Positions 8,471 through 16,555 of a DNA stretch of 29,941 bases are shown here, piece by piece. A program made the translations under genes and the position numbers. Position 1 is the stretch's first letter. Each line of letters begins with the position of its first letter. Below the pieces are notes generated by a model. It worked only from the letters and a program-made list of their open reading frames with translations, was not told the origin of the DNA and did not search any database. This DNA comes from Stagnihabitans sp043738565 (GTDB taxonomy: Bacteria > Pseudomonadota > Alphaproteobacteria > Rhodobacterales > Rhodobacteraceae): contig JAYUGA010000192.1 in assembly GCA_043738565.1 (NCBI GenBank), positions 1-29,941 on the forward strand. The letters run 5' to 3'.

Positions 8471-9069
8471 AACTGATCGCCTGGGATTTCGATGGTGTCC
8501 TCAACCGCGGCTACGACGGCGGCTTCCACCTCTGGCAGCAGAGTTTCGAGGCTGACTTGGGCGTGTCCGCCGCAGCCTTCACCCGATACATGTTCGGCTC
8601 CGACCGCTTCGCAATTGTCCTGATCGGCAAACGCGATCTCATCGACCTGATCGCAGACTGGATCGCGGCGGATACGGTCCCCCACACGCCGCAAGCCATC
8701 CTGACCTACTGGCTGCAAAAGGACGCCCTGCTCGACGAACAGGTCTTGGATTGGCAATCCCGCTGCCCGCTGCCCGGCGTGATCGCCACCAACAACGAAG
8801 CCCACCGCGCCGGTTTCATCTGGAACCAACTCGGCTTTGCCACCCGGATGCAAAAAATCTTCGCCTCCGGCTCCCTTGGTATCCGCAAACCCGACGCCGG
8901 CTTCTTCGAAGCCATCGAACGCTGGTCCGGCCTGCCACCGCAGGAAATCCTGCTGATCGACGATTCCGATCAGAACATCGCCGCCGCCCGGGCGCGGGGC
9001 TGGCAGGTCTTTCACTTCACCGACGAAACGCGCACCAACCTCCCAGCCATCCTCGGCATCACCCCGTGA
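8467..9069 (+). CDS. HAD-superfamily hydrolase encoded between cobO and cobQ
   Basis: The 200-residue product is a complete HAD-type hydrolase: motif I WDFDGVL with nucleophile and acid/base aspartates at residues 7 and 9, motif II ATNNE, motif III lysine in GIRKPDAGFF and motif IV LLIDDSDQN. A helical cap of about 80 residues follows motif I. The start is a TTG overlapping the cobO stop (TTGA), and the TGA stop overlaps the GTG of cobQ (GTGA), so it is translationally locked between two cobalamin genes. The substrate is unknown. A phosphatase step in the pathway (for example removal of the phosphate from alpha-ribazole phosphate or adenosylcobalamin phosphate) is an inference from context; general house-cleaning phosphatase is the alternative. 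Confidence 0.85.
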   Translation: MKLIAWDFDGVLNRGYDGGFHLWQQSFEADLGVSAAAFTRYMFGSDRFAIVLIGKRDLIDLIADWIAADTVPHTPQAILTYWLQKDALLDEQVLDWQSRCPLPGVIATNNEAHRAGFIWNQLGFATRMQKIFASGSLGIRKPDAGFFEAIERWSGLPPQEILLIDDSDQNIAAARARGWQVFHFTDETRTNLPAILGITP

Positions 9070-10508
9070 AGGCCGTGATGATCCAGGGTGCAGGCTCCAA
9101 CGTCGGCAAATCGCTGATCGTCGCGGGCCTGTGCCGCGCCGCCCGGCTGCGCGGCCTGTCGGTCGCCCCGTTCAAGCCGCAGAACATGTCCAACAACGCC
9201 GCCGTCACCGTGGATGGCGGCGAAATCGGCCGCGCCCAGGCCCTGCAAGCCCTCGCCTGCGGGCTGGAGCCGCATACCGACATGAACCCCGTCCTCCTCA
9301 AACCCGAAACCGACACCGGATCGCAAGTCATCGTCCAGGGCAAGCGCCTGACCACGGTAAAGGCCCGCGACTATGCTGCCCTCAAACCCGCGCTGATGGT
9401 CCCGGTGCTGGACAGCTTCCGCCGCCTGAAATCCCGATACAATCTGGTCATCGTCGAAGGCGCAGGCTCGCCCGCCGAGGTCAACCTGCGCACCGGAGAT
9501 ATCGCCAACATGGGCTTCGCCCGCGCCGCCAACGTGCCCGTCATCCTTGTCGGCGACATCGACCGTGGCGGCGTCATCGCCCAGATCGTCGGCACCAAAG
9601 CCGTCCTCGACCCCGCCGATGCCGCCATGATCGCGGGCTTTCTCATCAACAAATTCCGCGGCGATCCCGCTCTGTTCACCGACGGCTACCGCCTGATCGA
9701 AACCCTCACCCAGTGGCGCGGCTTCGGCACCCTGCCCCACTTCACGCAAGCCGCCAGACTCCCCGCCGAAGACGCGCTCGACATCGCCTCCTCCACCGGC
9801 TCGGGGCTAAAGATCGCCTGCCTGACCTTGTCGCGCATCGCCAATTTCGACGACCTCGACCCGCTCAAGGCCGAACCTGGCGTGCAGGTCCAGATGGTCC
9901 GCGCCGGCGAGGCCATCCCCGGCGACGCCGCCCTCGTCATCCTCCCCGGCAGCAAATCGACGCGCGGCGACCTTGCGTTCCTTCGCCAACAAGGCTGGGA
10001 CATCGACCTTTACGCCCACCACCGGCGCGGTGGCCGCATCCTGGGCATCTGCGGCGGCTACCAGATGCTCGGCCAATCGGTAGATGACCCAGAGGGCATC
10101 GAAGGCCCGGCAGGCCAAACCCCCGGCCTTGGCCTTCTCGACATCACGACCACCATGACCCAAGACAAACGCCTGACCCGCACCCATGCCAGCCATGCCG
10201 CCAGCGGCCTGCCGATCACGGCCTACGAAATCCACATCGGCCAAAGCAGCGGCCCCGACCGCAGCCGCCCCTTCGCCCATGTGCAGGGTCAGCCCGAGGG
10301 TGCCACCTCGCCCGATGGCCGCGTCACCGGCAGCTACCTGCACGGCATGTTTGCGGACGACCGCTTCCGCGCCGCCTTCCTGCACGGGCTGGGCATCGCC
10401 GCCTCGGGTCGGTCCTACAGCGCCGATGTGGACGCCACGCTCGACGCACTGGCCGCCCATATCGAGGCGCATCTCGACGTGCCGGGAGTTCTGGCCCTCG
10501 CCCGCTGA
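9066..10508 (+). CDS. cobQ: Cobyric acid synthase CobQ (glutamine-hydrolysing)
   Basis: CobQ amidates four carboxyl groups of adenosylcobyrinic acid a,c-diamide using glutamine and ATP. The 480-residue protein has an N-terminal DTBS-like ATPase domain with the P-loop QGAGSNVGKS (residues 7-16), KPQNMSNNAAVT and DIDRGGVIAQIVGT, then a type 1 glutamine amidotransferase domain with nucleophile cysteine in LGICGGYQMLG (C329) and histidine in SYLHGMF (H426). Length is normal (about 480-490). I chose the GTG at 9066 since it overlaps the previous stop (GTGA) and leads directly into MKAVMIQGAGSN, the family start; an internal ATG at 9078 would clip the first strand. It converges on the tail of bluB. 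Confidence 0.96.
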   Translation: MKAVMIQGAGSNVGKSLIVAGLCRAARLRGLSVAPFKPQNMSNNAAVTVDGGEIGRAQALQALACGLEPHTDMNPVLLKPETDTGSQVIVQGKRLTTVKARDYAALKPALMVPVLDSFRRLKSRYNLVIVEGAGSPAEVNLRTGDIANMGFARAANVPVILVGDIDRGGVIAQIVGTKAVLDPADAAMIAGFLINKFRGDPALFTDGYRLIETLTQWRGFGTLPHFTQAARLPAEDALDIASSTGSGLKIACLTLSRIANFDDLDPLKAEPGVQVQMVRAGEAIPGDAALVILPGSKSTRGDLAFLRQQGWDIDLYAHHRRGGRILGICGGYQMLGQSVDDPEGIEGPAGQTPGLGLLDITTTMTQDKRLTRTHASHAASGLPITAYEIHIGQSSGPDRSRPFAHVQGQPEGATSPDGRVTGSYLHGMFADDRFRAAFLHGLGIAASGRSYSADVDATLDALAAHIEAHLDVPGVLALAR

Positions 10509-11268
10509 GTGCGCCGGTTTAACCGCCCAAATCCCGAAAATCCCGTAGCGGCGATGTAGGCCGGTTGCAGGCTGGTTGTAGGTTTGCAAAAATCCAACGA
10601 TTTCCACCCATTAACCACGCATCCCGCCCCCGGTTCGGTACCCTGGCGAACCTCCCACTCGGTCGCTACATTCTCCTGCCAGCCCACACGGTGCAACAGT
10701 GGCGTATCGTCCAGCGTCTCGGGCCAGCCGATGCACAGATAGGCCGAAAACTCCCATCCTTCCGGAACCTTGAACAAATTCTCCATCATCCGAGGATCCA
10801 GAATCGACACCATCCCCAGCCCCAAATTCTCCGCCCGCGCCGCCAGCCACATGCCGTGAATCGCCATCGCCGTCGACTGCCGCAGCGTTTCGGGCAAGGT
10901 CTGCCTGCCCAGCCCATGCCCTTCTTCCGGATTTTGTGCCATAAAAACAGCAAGTTGCACAGGCGCCGCATCCAGTCCAGCCAGTTTCAGCCGAAAATAG
11001 TCCGCGCGCTGCTGCTCGGCATAAATCGCGGCGGCACTGGCATTGCAGGCCAGGAATTCCGCGCGAACACTGGCCCGCAAGGCACGATCTTCGACCCGGA
11101 TCACCCGCCAGGGCCTTGAATTCCCTACAGAAGGTGCCGCCTCCATCGCCAGCCGCAGCCGCACCAGCAACGGCTCTGGCACCGCATCGGGGCGAAAATG
11201 CCGCACACATCCCGCCGCCAGCGCAGGATTTCCGCCAAAGACGCACGGTCCGCCTCACCGAATTGCAT
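10415..11268 (-). pseudogene. bluB: BluB, 5,6-dimethylbenzimidazole synthase, apparently frameshifted near the 5' end
   Basis: BluB breaks down FMN with oxygen to make dimethylbenzimidazole, the lower ligand of cobalamin. The main frame (GTG 11206 downward) encodes clear BluB sequence: APSVGNSRPWRV, LRQSTAMAIHGMWLAARAENLGLG, SILDPRMM. The ATG at 11268 shares a base with the bluC stop (TGATG) and begins MQFGEADRASLAEILRWRRDV in another frame; that reads into RHFRPDAVPEPLL only if two bases (TG) are removed from the TGTGTG at 11204-11209. Unshifted, translation from 11268 stops after 47 codons. A GTG-11206 product would lose the WRRDVR segment, whose arginines contact FMN phosphate in the nitroreductase fold. 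At the 3' end the frame runs about 70 codons past the expected end, into antisense of cobQ. Sequencing error or true decay cannot be told apart here. Confidence 0.75.
10529..10586. repeat. Short imperfect tandem repeats between cobQ and bluB core
   Basis: Two tandem structures lie in the noncoding-looking stretch after cobQ: AAATCCCGA then AAATCCCG (10529-10545), and an 11-base unit TAGGCCGGTTG / CAGGCTGGTTG followed by a partial TAGGTTTG (10557-10586). They sit inside the abnormal tail of the bluB reading frame, which suggests that this part is not selected as protein. Confidence 0.45.
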
Positions 11269-12233
11269 CAGCCCCCCAAAGCCTCGCCCAAGCGCCGCCA
11301 CTCGGTCTCATTTCCCGGAAGGCCAAGGCGTAACCAATGGGTTGAATAGGGAAAAATCCTGCTCCAGATCCGGTGCCGCGCCAGATGATCCTGCGCCGCC
11401 TGCGCGGTTTCGACCTGAAAAAGCCGGAACAAGGCGGTGCCACCGACCGGTTTCCACCCCATTTTCCCCGCCATCCCATCCATCCGCCGCACCTCTCCGC
11501 CGAGCCGCAGGCTGGTTTTCTGCGACCATGCGTCATCCAGCAGGGCGCTGGTCCCGATTTCGATTGCGGCCCCGGAAACCGGCCAAGGCCCGGCCATCGC
11601 AGCCAAAGCATTGATATCCTTGCCATTCCCAAGCGCAAATCCAAGCCGCAGACCCGCCAGCCCATAGAACTTGCCAAAGGATCGCAGCAGGATCAGCCCC
11701 GGCACATCGGCAACCGGGGCGCAGGAAAGTTCGGGTGTGGCATCCACGAAGCTCTCATCCACCACCAATCGCCCGACCAACGGCAGCAACTCTTTGATGG
11801 ACTTGGGCTGCGCAAGACGGCCATCCGGGTTGTTGGGGTTTACAATCACCGCCAGATCGGCGCCGGAAAGTGCTTGCAAATCCGCGACTTCCTCCACCCG
11901 CCACCCCGCCGCCCGCAATGCCCCGGCGTGTTCGTTATAGGTCGGCCCCAGCACCCGCGCCAAACCCTTGCCGCCCAGATGCGGGATCCATTGAATGGCG
12001 GCCTGCGCCCCGGGCAAGGCGACCATTGGCGCGGTGGTGGCATAGTTGGTCCGTGCCGCCAGTAGCAGCCGCTCCGTCGCGCTTCGCGTCGGCAACTGGG
12101 TCCAAGCCTCGGGCGACAGCGGCGGCACCGGATAGGGCAAGCGATTGATTCCAGTCGAAAGATCAATCCAGTCCGCCGCCTCGCCGCCATAGGTCCGCAT
12201 CGCCCGATCCAGATTGCCGCCATGATCGCGCAT
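11268..12233 (-). CDS. cobC: BluC/CobC, L-threonine-O-3-phosphate decarboxylase
   Basis: This PLP enzyme (BluC in R. capsulatus, CobC in P. denitrificans, CobD in Salmonella) makes (R)-1-amino-2-propanol O-2-phosphate, the linker between the corrin and the nucleotide loop. The 321-residue product is a fold-type I aminotransferase-like protein: N-terminal HGGNLDRAM, LDLSTGIN-type segment (WIDLSTGINRLPYP), PGAQAAIQ, VNPNNPDGR (residues 131-139), VVDESF, and the PLP lysine in LLRSFGKFYGLAGLRLG at K188. I chose the ATG at 12233, overlapping the bluD stop by one base (TGATG); a TTG one codon upstream is less likely. Size is slightly below the usual 330-360. It works between BluE, which makes threonine phosphate, and BluD. 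Confidence 0.92.
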   Translation of the reverse strand: MRDHGGNLDRAMRTYGGEAADWIDLSTGINRLPYPVPPLSPEAWTQLPTRSATERLLLAARTNYATTAPMVALPGAQAAIQWIPHLGGKGLARVLGPTYNEHAGALRAAGWRVEEVADLQALSGADLAVIVNPNNPDGRLAQPKSIKELLPLVGRLVVDESFVDATPELSCAPVADVPGLILLRSFGKFYGLAGLRLGFALGNGKDINALAAMAGPWPVSGAAIEIGTSALLDDAWSQKTSLRLGGEVRRMDGMAGKMGWKPVGGTALFRLFQVETAQAAQDHLARHRIWSRIFPYSTHWLRLGLPGNETEWRRLGEALGG

Positions 12234-13171
12234 CAAATCACCGCCGTTACAAGCAACGCCAAAGCCAAGACCAGCATCGCCTTCAAATACAATGCAAGTC
12301 CTCGCCCGACATCCGCTGCCCCCGGATCAGGTGCCCCTTCGTTGACCCAGACATCGGCCGACATCCGGTCGTCATAGACCCGCGGCCCCGAAAGCCGAAT
12401 GCCCAAAGCCCCCGCCAGAGCCGCCTCCGGCCAACCGGCATTCGGCGAGCGGTGCTTGCCCGCATCGCGCCACATGCACCTCAGAGACGCCCGCCAATCC
12501 ACTGAAACCGCAGCAAAAAGCAGCCCGGTCAGCCGTGACGGAATCAGGTTCGCCCCATCATCAATCCGGGCTGCCGCCCAGCCAAATGCGGCATGGCGCG
12601 GTGTCAGGTGGCCAATCATCGAATCCATTGTGTTGACCGCCTTGTAGACCGCTATCCCCGGCAGGCCAAAGATCACCCCCCAGAACAGCGGCGCCACCAC
12701 GCCATCCGAGGCGCTTTCCGCCAAACTTTCCAGCGCCGCCCGCCCGACCCCCGCCGCGTGCAGCCGCGCCGGATCGCGCCCGACGATCATCGCCACCGCC
12801 GCCCGTGCGCCGTCCAGATTCCCCCGTGCCAATGGCCGCCCCACTGCCTTGACATGATCATATAGCGACCGCGCCGCCACCAGTGGCCAGGCCAGAGCCC
12901 CTGCCAAAACGCTGCCAATCCAGCCACTTGGCAATAGCCGAACCGCCACGATCGCGGCAGCCCCGACCACCAGCATGACCGCCAATGCGACTGCCACACC
13001 TGCCATGCGGCGCAGCGCACCCGAGTCTTCGAAACGGTTAAACCGGGCGTCACTGCCCGCGATCAGCGCCCCGATCCACGTCACCGGATGGCCGATGCGC
13101 CGGTAAAGCGCATCGGGCCAGCCGATCGCCGCCTCCACCATCAGCGCCACCAGCATCGCGCCCGCGAACAT
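12233..13171 (-). CDS. cobD: BluD/CobD (CbiB), adenosylcobinamide-phosphate synthase
   Basis: An inner-membrane protein that attaches aminopropanol (phosphate) to adenosylcobyric acid. The 312-residue product shows the family's features: N-terminal hydrophobic helix (MFAGAMLVALMVEAAIGWPDALYRRIGHPVTWIG, split by the conserved HPV segment), ARSLYDHV, the highly conserved ESLAESASDGVVAPLFWG region, VYKAVNTMDSMIGH and GWAAARIDDGANLIPSRLTG. The C-terminus ends in another hydrophobic helix. I chose the ATG at 13171 because it shares a base with the bluE stop (TGATG), as at the other junctions of this operon; an ATG at 13189 would add MRGRRL. Position directly after the threonine kinase and before the decarboxylase fits the pathway order. 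Confidence 0.93.
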   Translation of the reverse strand: MFAGAMLVALMVEAAIGWPDALYRRIGHPVTWIGALIAGSDARFNRFEDSGALRRMAGVAVALAVMLVVGAAAIVAVRLLPSGWIGSVLAGALAWPLVAARSLYDHVKAVGRPLARGNLDGARAAVAMIVGRDPARLHAAGVGRAALESLAESASDGVVAPLFWGVIFGLPGIAVYKAVNTMDSMIGHLTPRHAAFGWAAARIDDGANLIPSRLTGLLFAAVSVDWRASLRCMWRDAGKHRSPNAGWPEAALAGALGIRLSGPRVYDDRMSADVWVNEGAPDPGAADVGRGLALYLKAMLVLALALLVTAVI

Positions 13172-13989
13172 CAGCCGCCTCCCCCGCATCTGAACCGGGT
13201 GATCCTTGAAAACCCGGCGCTGCGCAAGTCCGCCACCGCCGCTTCGGGCACCGTTCCCGGCGCAAAGATCAACCCACGCGCCGATCCGGTATGGGCCACG
13301 ACAAAGCCAAGCGCACCCCATTTTCGGGCAAGTGTCTCGGTCGGATCGCCTTTCGGACCCCGCAAATCCAGCGTGCGCCGCGCCGATTGGCTGGCAAGAG
13401 CGGCGACTTTCCGCACCTCGGTGCAGGCGGCGGGCCAAGCGGTCACGAGGTCGGAAATGTCTGGGAAATCATGGTCTTGCGGGTCTGTCCTCAGACCATC
13501 ACCCCAGAACCCTCCCAAGACTTCTATCCGGGGCATTGCCGGCAAAGCAGCAAGCACCTGCCCCTTGCGCGACGCCCACAGCACCCGCTCGGGTGCCGCA
13601 AACTGCAAGGGGTCGCTTGCCCCTTCGACGGCAAGGCAGGCCCGCGCCACCGTCCCCGCATCGCGCCCACAGGCCATCCCAAGCGCCAGCAGGGCGGCCG
13701 TCGATGCTCCCGCCCCACCACCCGGCGGCATTTCGGTCCGCAACCGGAACCGCCCCTGCCGCGGCAGGTCCAGCAGGTCGAGCATGCGGGTCAGCCGGTC
13801 CAAGGTTACAACCGGCGTCGCCTGCTGCAAGCTCAACCGGCGCGACGGCAGAACAACCGCCTGCGCCGCCCGCACCGGACAGGGCAGCGTCACCAGCACC
13901 ACCGGCCCGCCCCCCCCCAGCCGGCCTTGCAGCAGTTCGCCAAAATGCCCTGCAACCCGCGCCGTGCCTGCAACTGGACTGGGAAGCAT
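13171..13989 (-). CDS. bluE: BluE, PduX-like L-threonine kinase (GHMP family)
   Basis: BluE phosphorylates L-threonine to L-threonine-O-3-phosphate, the precursor for the aminopropanol linker. The 272-residue product has the PduX-like start GTARVAGHFGELLQGR and the GHMP ATP-binding loop MPPGGGAGASTAALLALGMACG (around residues 87-106), plus a C-terminal VVAHTGSARGLIF resembling the third GHMP motif. I chose the ATG at 13989 (MLPSPVAGTARVAG); the frame is open to 14061 but only via a TTG and without a Shine-Dalgarno. It heads the bluE-bluD-bluC-bluB order known from R. capsulatus. Codons 24-28 contain an uninterrupted run of nine G, a slippage-prone site. No riboswitch was seen ahead of it. Confidence 0.85.
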   Translation of the reverse strand: MLPSPVAGTARVAGHFGELLQGRLGGGGPVVLVTLPCPVRAAQAVVLPSRRLSLQQATPVVTLDRLTRMLDLLDLPRQGRFRLRTEMPPGGGAGASTAALLALGMACGRDAGTVARACLAVEGASDPLQFAAPERVLWASRKGQVLAALPAMPRIEVLGGFWGDGLRTDPQDHDFPDISDLVTAWPAACTEVRKVAALASQSARRTLDLRGPKGDPTETLARKWGALGFVVAHTGSARGLIFAPGTVPEAAVADLRSAGFSRITRFRCGGGG

Positions 13990-14093
13990 CGGCACATCGG
14001 CCCCTTCGGTGCACAAAACGCCGAACACATGCCAAGTTGGTCCAGTGCGGGCAAGCCCCAACCGGGTGCAAAACTCACAGAAACAATGGAAAT

Positions 14094-14170
14094 TGGTGCA
14101 CCCAGCACGATTCGAACGTGCGACCTTTGCCTTCGGAGGGCAACACTCTATCCAGCTGAGCTATGGGTGC
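14094..14170 (-). tRNA. tRNA-Arg (anticodon CCG)
   Basis: Read on the minus strand: acceptor GCACCCA pairs with TGGGTGC, D-arm GCTC..GAGT, anticodon stem TTGCC/GGCAA around loop CTCCGAA (anticodon CCG, reading the arginine codon CGG), T-arm GCACG-TTCGAAT-CGTGC with the TTCGAAT loop, discriminator A, and an encoded CCA (complement of 14094-14096). All four helices pair. It stands alone between the SUF operon and bluE on the same strand. Confidence 0.96.
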
Positions 14171-14179
14171 CTGACGCGC

Positions 14180-14208
14180 TCTATAGCGACTGGCCGAACG
14201 GGTTTCAA
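14180..14208 (-). promoter_or_regulatory. Promoter of tRNA-Arg
   Basis: On the minus strand TTGAAA (complement of 14203-14208), a 17-base spacer and TATAGA (complement of 14180-14185) form a good sigma-70 promoter. The predicted start is within a few bases of the mature tRNA 5' end at 14170. It may also feed bluE, since no other strong promoter was seen in the 104 bases between the tRNA and bluE. Confidence 0.7.
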
Positions 14209-14221
14209 CCGCTCAATCAAG

Positions 14222-14252
14222 CGCCTCTGCAATCTTGGCGATGGCAGAGGCG
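14222..14252 (-). terminator. Hairpin after sufS, probable end of the SUF operon
   Basis: CGCCTCTGC and GCAGAGGCG form a perfect 9-bp stem with a 13-base loop, starting 23 bases after the sufS stop. The T-run expected of a strong intrinsic terminator is lacking (CTTGATTG follows on the minus strand). A second, smaller stem GTAGCG/CGCTAC (14252-14273) abuts it. Confidence 0.5.
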
Positions 14253-14274
14253 TAGCGCTTTGTCCCACGCTACA

Positions 14275-15492
<1,218 letters not shown>

Positions 15493-15494
15493 GC

Positions 15495-16079
15495 TCACAT
15501 CCTCACCCCGAAGCCGAAGACCAGCACAATCGCCAGCAGCAGCGAAACGCCCAACAGCGCCGCAAGGATGCAGAGGAAAACTTTGGCAAGCGACTGAAAG
15601 CCATGCAGTTCCGCAATAAAGTTGGTCAGCAGCCAGCCAAACAGCGCAAGGCCGAACAGCCCTATCGGGCCGACAAGCGCCGGTGCCAGCACAATCATCA
15701 CCAGTTGGACAAATTGCAGCAGCAACAGGATGGCTTGCAACCAGCCGACCAGCACCAAGGCCCCGGCAAAATCGCCCTTGCCCCCCGCCCACCGGCCCAG
15801 GACCCGGATCATCACGGCGGCACTACTCATCACGACGAGTTGCAGCAATGCCAGACCGAACGGGGTGGCGAAGTCGGCCATAACCATCGGTTCGGCGGGA
15901 ACCGCCGCGATCTTGTTGCCAAACTCGGCCATCAGCGTCGAGATGACCGCCATCAGGGCCAGACCAATACCGGCCTCAGCCACCGTCAGATGCAGGTTCA
16001 GAATCTGTCTTGCACCGTCCTTGGGACGTTCGACAGAAAGGCGGACGGCTTGCAGCAATACCGGCAGGCGCAAATCCAT
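15495..16079 (-). CDS. YIP1-family membrane protein between sufD and sufS
   Basis: A 194-residue integral membrane protein with about five hydrophobic segments (for example ALMAVISTLMA, LALLQLVVMSSAAVMIRVLG, LLLLQFVQLVMIVLAPALV, GLFGLALFGWLLTNFIAELHG, VFLCILAALLGVSLLLAIVLVFGFG). The overall pattern, including FxxxxLVLVGWLQAI and the internal WLLTNFIAELHGF, resembles YIP1-family proteins seen in SUF operons of Rhodobacterales. Function is unknown. Its ATG (16079) overlaps the upstream stop by one base (TGATG) and it ends two bases before sufS, so it is clearly an operon member. Confidence 0.7.
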   Translation of the reverse strand: MDLRLPVLLQAVRLSVERPKDGARQILNLHLTVAEAGIGLALMAVISTLMAEFGNKIAAVPAEPMVMADFATPFGLALLQLVVMSSAAVMIRVLGRWAGGKGDFAGALVLVGWLQAILLLLQFVQLVMIVLAPALVGPIGLFGLALFGWLLTNFIAELHGFQSLAKVFLCILAALLGVSLLLAIVLVFGFGVRM

Positions 16080-16555
16080 CAGCGTTCCACCTCGCGCAAC
16101 ATCATGGTCCAGAACATCAGGAAAGCCGCCGCCACAAGCAGTCCGGCGACAATCGACGCGGTTGTGGCGCCCAAAAGCCCCTGAACAAGCCCCTGCACCA
16201 ACATCGCCGGTGACACCACGACCAGTGCCCAGAACAGCGCAAGCCTGCCGCCAAAATAACTGCCTTTGCCACCAAAGGCCCGCGCCACCTGATGGCCAAG
16301 CGCCGCCAGCAGATACCAAAGCGGGATGGTGGCCAGCAAGCCAAGGGCTGCGGCAAACAGCCGCTGGCTCAGCGGCGTTTCCGGAAAAAGATAGGCTTCC
16401 CGCGCCAAGTTGGGCGCCGTGGCGGTGAAGGCGAGCATCACAAACGTGACCAGCAGCGAAAACGCAAACGGTTCCGAAGCGCCGCGGTCCAGCAGGCGTC
16501 GCACCACGGCCCGTGGCCGGCCCCAGCTTTCAACGATATCTCGTGTCATGGCCAT
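16079..16555 (-). CDS. Small membrane protein, YIP1-like, paired with the following gene
   Basis: A 158-residue product with about four hydrophobic segments: FAFSLLVTFVMLAFTATAPN, LFAAALGLLATIPLWYLLAALG, GRLALFWALVVVSPAMLVQG and ASIVAGLLVAAAFLMFWTMML. The N-terminus is soluble and basic. It looks like a shorter relative of the next gene's product: both have a GGKGxxxGALxL/GGRLALxW-type stretch between helices (ARAFGGKGSYFGGRLALFWALVV here, GRWAGGKGDFAGALVLVGW there), suggesting tandem duplication. The ATG at 16555 overlaps the sufD stop (TGATG); a second ATG lies two codons in. Function unknown. Confidence 0.65.
   Translation of the reverse strand: MAMTRDIVESWGRPRAVVRRLLDRGASEPFAFSLLVTFVMLAFTATAPNLAREAYLFPETPLSQRLFAAALGLLATIPLWYLLAALGHQVARAFGGKGSYFGGRLALFWALVVVSPAMLVQGLVQGLLGATTASIVAGLLVAAAFLMFWTMMLREVER

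Noticed and set aside
10511..10526. CGGTT/AACCG palindrome after cobQ as a terminator
   Set aside because: The loop would be a single base and no T-run follows; only a chance palindrome.
10611..11258. Open frame of about 215 codons in the third minus-strand frame over bluB
   Set aside because: Its sequence has no nitroreductase/BluB character; the conserved residues are split between the other two frames.
14041..14093. Cobalamin riboswitch or strong promoter directly before bluE
   Set aside because: No B12-box (GCCACTG), GGTGCC or paired -35/-10 boxes were found in this stretch.
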